Position numbers and translations under genes: made by a program | In this document: piece after piece, positions 5,486 through 6,622 of the stretch | Position numbering within the stretch: the stretch's first letter is position 1 | Layout: every line of letters starts with the position of its first letter | Notes under the pieces: generated by a model | The model's input: the letters and a program-made list of their open reading frames with translations, nothing else | What the model was told of the DNA's origin: nothing | Database searches by the model: none | Assembly (NCBI GenBank): GCA_015654825.1 | Contig: JAATGE010000366.1 | Span: forward strand, 1 to 6,622 | Origin: Rhodospirillales bacterium | GTDB taxonomy: Bacteria > Pseudomonadota > Alphaproteobacteria > Acetobacterales > Acetobacteraceae | DNA: 6,622 nt | Direction: 5' to 3'

Positions 5486-6213
5486 TCTGGCTATGGATCG
5501 CGGTTTTGGCGGCGCTCGCGGTAGCGCCGCTGGTGTATCTCGGCTGGCGCGGCGCCCGCATCCGCGGCCGGCAGGAAGCCGCCATGGCGCTGCACCGCGC
5601 GCAGTTGCGCGAGCTGGATCTCGATCTGGCGGATGGCAGGCTGGTCGCGGAAGAGCATGCGGCGGCCAAGCTCGAAGTGCAGCGGCGACTGCTGGCCGAC
5701 GCGGCGCTGGCCGACGGCAAGGGCGCCGCCTCCGGGCCGGGAACGCTCGTGCTCGTCGGGCTGCTGGTGCCGATGGCCGCGCTGATACTGTATCTTCGGA
5801 TCGGCCACCCGGACTTCCCGCCCCGCGGCGACGCAACGAGCCCGTCCGAGGCGGCATCGTCGGCGTCGGACGCCGCCAAAGCGGCAAAGGATGACGCGCT
5901 GATCGAGCAACTGCGCGCCCGCCTGAGGCTGATGGACCCGCACGCGCCACGCACGCTCGAGGGCTACGAAATTCTCGGCCGCGCAGAACTGACCCGCGGC
6001 CGGCTGCCGGAGGCCGCGGAAGCGTGGAAGACCGTGCTGGCGGACCGCTTCGACGCGACCCTGGCGGTGCAAACCGCGGAAGTGCTGACCGAGGCCGCCG
6101 GCAAAATCACCCCGGAAGCCCTGGCCCTGTTCAAGCGCGCCCTGGCCGAAGCGCCCGCGGACGCGCCCTGGCGCCCGATGGCGCAAAAGCGCATTGCCGA
6201 GGCGGGTGGATGA
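5482..6213 (+). CDS. ccmI: CcmI (CycH), apocytochrome c chaperone, short form
   Basis: CcmI binds apocytochrome c and presents it to the CcmF-CcmH ligase. The 243-residue protein shows the CcmI plan. A first transmembrane helix (about 2-20) is followed by a cytoplasmic loop (about 30-72) rich in Leu, Arg and Glu with the family segment LRELDLDLADGRL. A second transmembrane helix (about 88-105) ends in the typical YLRIGHPDFPP. An Ala/Ser-rich linker (115-137) leads into a periplasmic helical region with TPR-like repeats (about 138-240, including YEILGRAELTRGRLPEAAEAW). It is shorter than many alphaproteobacterial CycH proteins I recall (roughly 350-400 residues), so part of the C-terminal apocytochrome-binding region seems absent. 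Both ends are ATGA overlaps, so nothing suggests a frameshift. Confidence 0.93.
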   Translation: MIWLWIAVLAALAVAPLVYLGWRGARIRGRQEAAMALHRAQLRELDLDLADGRLVAEEHAAAKLEVQRRLLADAALADGKGAASGPGTLVLVGLLVPMAALILYLRIGHPDFPPRGDATSPSEAASSASDAAKAAKDDALIEQLRARLRLMDPHAPRTLEGYEILGRAELTRGRLPEAAEAWKTVLADRFDATLAVQTAEVLTEAAGKITPEALALFKRALAEAPADAPWRPMAQKRIAEAGG

Positions 6214-6368
6214 AGACGCCTGACCCCAAGCCGGCGGACGAAGGCAAGCCGGCGGACGCAGCTGAACCGGTCGCGCCCAAGATGCCAAAGGAGATCGGCG
6301 GCCCGAAGGGACCGGAACCGACACGATATGGCGATTGGGAGTATAAAGGCCGGTGCACGGATTTTTAG
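6210..6368 (+). CDS. DUF1674 / SDHAF4-like succinate dehydrogenase assembly factor
   Basis: This 52-residue protein ends with the family signature EIGGPKGPEPTRYGDWEYKG (28-47) and terminal GRCTDF. The N-terminal half is a low-complexity Lys/Pro/Ala/Asp tail. Family knowledge: the DUF1674 family includes mitochondrial SDHAF4 (Sdh8), which binds the flavinylated SdhA subunit, limits its side reactivity and promotes assembly of complex II; alphaproteobacterial members are presumed to act likewise. The ATG overlaps the ccmI stop (ATGA 6210-6213) and has GAGG 7 nt upstream. Coupling to the ccm genes suggests joint expression of respiratory-chain assembly factors, not a direct role in cytochrome c maturation. 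Repeat copy D follows the stop within 5 nt. Confidence 0.93.
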   Translation: MKTPDPKPADEGKPADAAEPVAPKMPKEIGGPKGPEPTRYGDWEYKGRCTDF

Positions 6369-6373
6369 GGAAG

Positions 6374-6462
6374 AAGGCTAGGGGCGCTGCCCCTAGGACC
6401 CCGCTGGGGCCGTAGGCCCCAGGCCCCATTTCATCTGTTCCGAGTTCCGCATCGGCATCGAG
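6374..6462 (+). repeat. Structured GC-rich repeat, copy D (short form with tail)
   Basis: This copy begins 5 nt after the SDHAF4-like gene stop. Hairpin 1 is CTAGGGGC-GCT-GCCCCTAG (6378-6396). Relative to copy B, one C:G pair has become T:A on both sides, a compensatory difference. Hairpin 3 is CTGGGGCC-GTA-GGCCCCAG (6404-6422). Then comes the tail CCCCATTTCATCTG followed by TTCCGAG and GCATCGAG (to 6462). The central module of B and C is replaced by three bases. With copy E it forms a head-to-head inverted pair (tails facing each other). Confidence 0.88.
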
Positions 6463-6503
6463 TCAATTGGCAATACTCAGCAGCCCGCACATCATGCAAT
6501 CCG
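6463..6503. other. Unique spacer between inverted repeats D and E
   Basis: These 41 bp between the facing tails of D and E show no open frame, no recognisable promoter and no clear structure beyond short AT-richer words such as CAATTGG. Apart from the two repeats, nothing else was seen in the roughly 220 bp from the SDHAF4-like stop to 6588. Confidence 0.5.
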
Positions 6504-6588
6504 CTCGGTGTCCACGCCGGTCTCGGAACAAAATTGAATGGGGTCTGGGGCCTACCGGCCCCCGCGGGTCCAGGGCAGAGCCCTGGCC
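6504..6588 (-). repeat. Structured GC-rich repeat, copy E (short form with tail)
   Basis: On the minus strand it reads from AGGCCAGGGC, with hairpin 1 CCAGGGC-AGA-GCCCTGG (6570-6586), hairpin 3 GGGGCC-TACC-GGCCCC (6547-6562), then CCCCATTCAATTTTG, TTCCGAG and GGACACCGAG (tail end 6504). Positions 6566-6590 are identical to 31-55 in copy A. The hairpin 1 end abuts a TAA stop of a possible leftward gene (6589-6591). Read rightward, hairpin 1 is followed by CCTTACTTGTCCTT, a weak terminator-like context for transcripts leaving the ccm operon. Confidence 0.88.
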
Positions 6589-6622
6589 TTACTTGTCCTT
6601 ATCTGTTGCCGCAGGGCCCCTC
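6589..6622 (-). CDS. Possible 3' end of a leftward gene (partial)
   Basis: The last 34 bases can be read leftward as a short hydrophilic carboxy-terminus (RGPAATDKDK) ending in TAA at 6591-6589. Only ten codons are available, so the gene cannot be identified. The support is indirect: repeat copies A, B and D also begin just after a stop codon with the same end, and this TAA touches the same end of copy E. If real, the gene converges on the ccm operon. Confidence 0.3.
   Translation of the reverse strand, partial: RGPAATDKDK

Noticed and set aside
902..6368. A defence system, mobile island or novel enzyme system
   Set aside because: Every sizeable gene belongs to a well-known housekeeping family with even composition; novelty is limited to the repeats and their effects on the operon.
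7..6588. CRISPR-like array or clustered repeat locus
   Set aside because: The copies are kilobases apart, in both orientations, differ in length and lack regular spacers.

Overview
The window is a GC-rich stretch (estimated mid-to-high 60s percent G+C by eye) from what looks like an alphaproteobacterium, most plausibly of the Rhodospirillales. That placement is inferred from separate short CcmH and CcmI proteins, a DUF1674 (SDHAF4-like) gene and the codon usage. It is not established by a search.

Layout. A two-gene leftward unit, a YciI-like protein followed by an EVE-domain protein (ATGA overlap), occupies 60-769. After a 132-bp divergent gap, a rightward operon for system I cytochrome c maturation runs from 902 to 6368: ccmC, ccmD, ccmE, ccmF, ccmG, ccmH, ccmI and a 52-residue SDHAF4-like gene. 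Almost every junction is a 4-base ATGA or GTGA stop/start overlap. The exception is ccmE-ccmF, where about 180 bp have been added. ccmA and ccmB are not in the window. CcmC and CcmE deliver haem to the periplasm as holo-CcmE. CcmG and CcmH keep the apocytochrome CXXCH thiols reduced. CcmI holds the apoprotein, and CcmF with CcmH carries out the haem ligation. The last gene would help assemble the flavinylated SdhA of respiratory complex II.

The most interesting content is a family of structured GC-rich repeats, five copies here: A 7-55, B 2282-2395, C about 4964-5046, D 6374-6462 and E 6504-6588. Each is built from small perfect hairpins, some with paired (compensatory) differences between copies. 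Three copies share an AT-richer tail containing TTCCGAG and an (A/C)(T/C)CGAG motif. Four of the five sit with the same end right after a stop codon. Two copies lie inside the otherwise overlapping ccm operon. Copy B separates ccmE from ccmF and lies in a 61-codon open frame that is ATGA-coupled to both neighbours. Copy C lies inside ccmH and encodes the n-region of its signal peptide. Only these two operon-internal copies carry an extra central hairpin module of about 27 nt; the copies at operon ends are short.

The final 34 bases may hold the 3' end of a leftward gene converging on the operon. No transposase, CRISPR array, tRNA or rRNA was seen.
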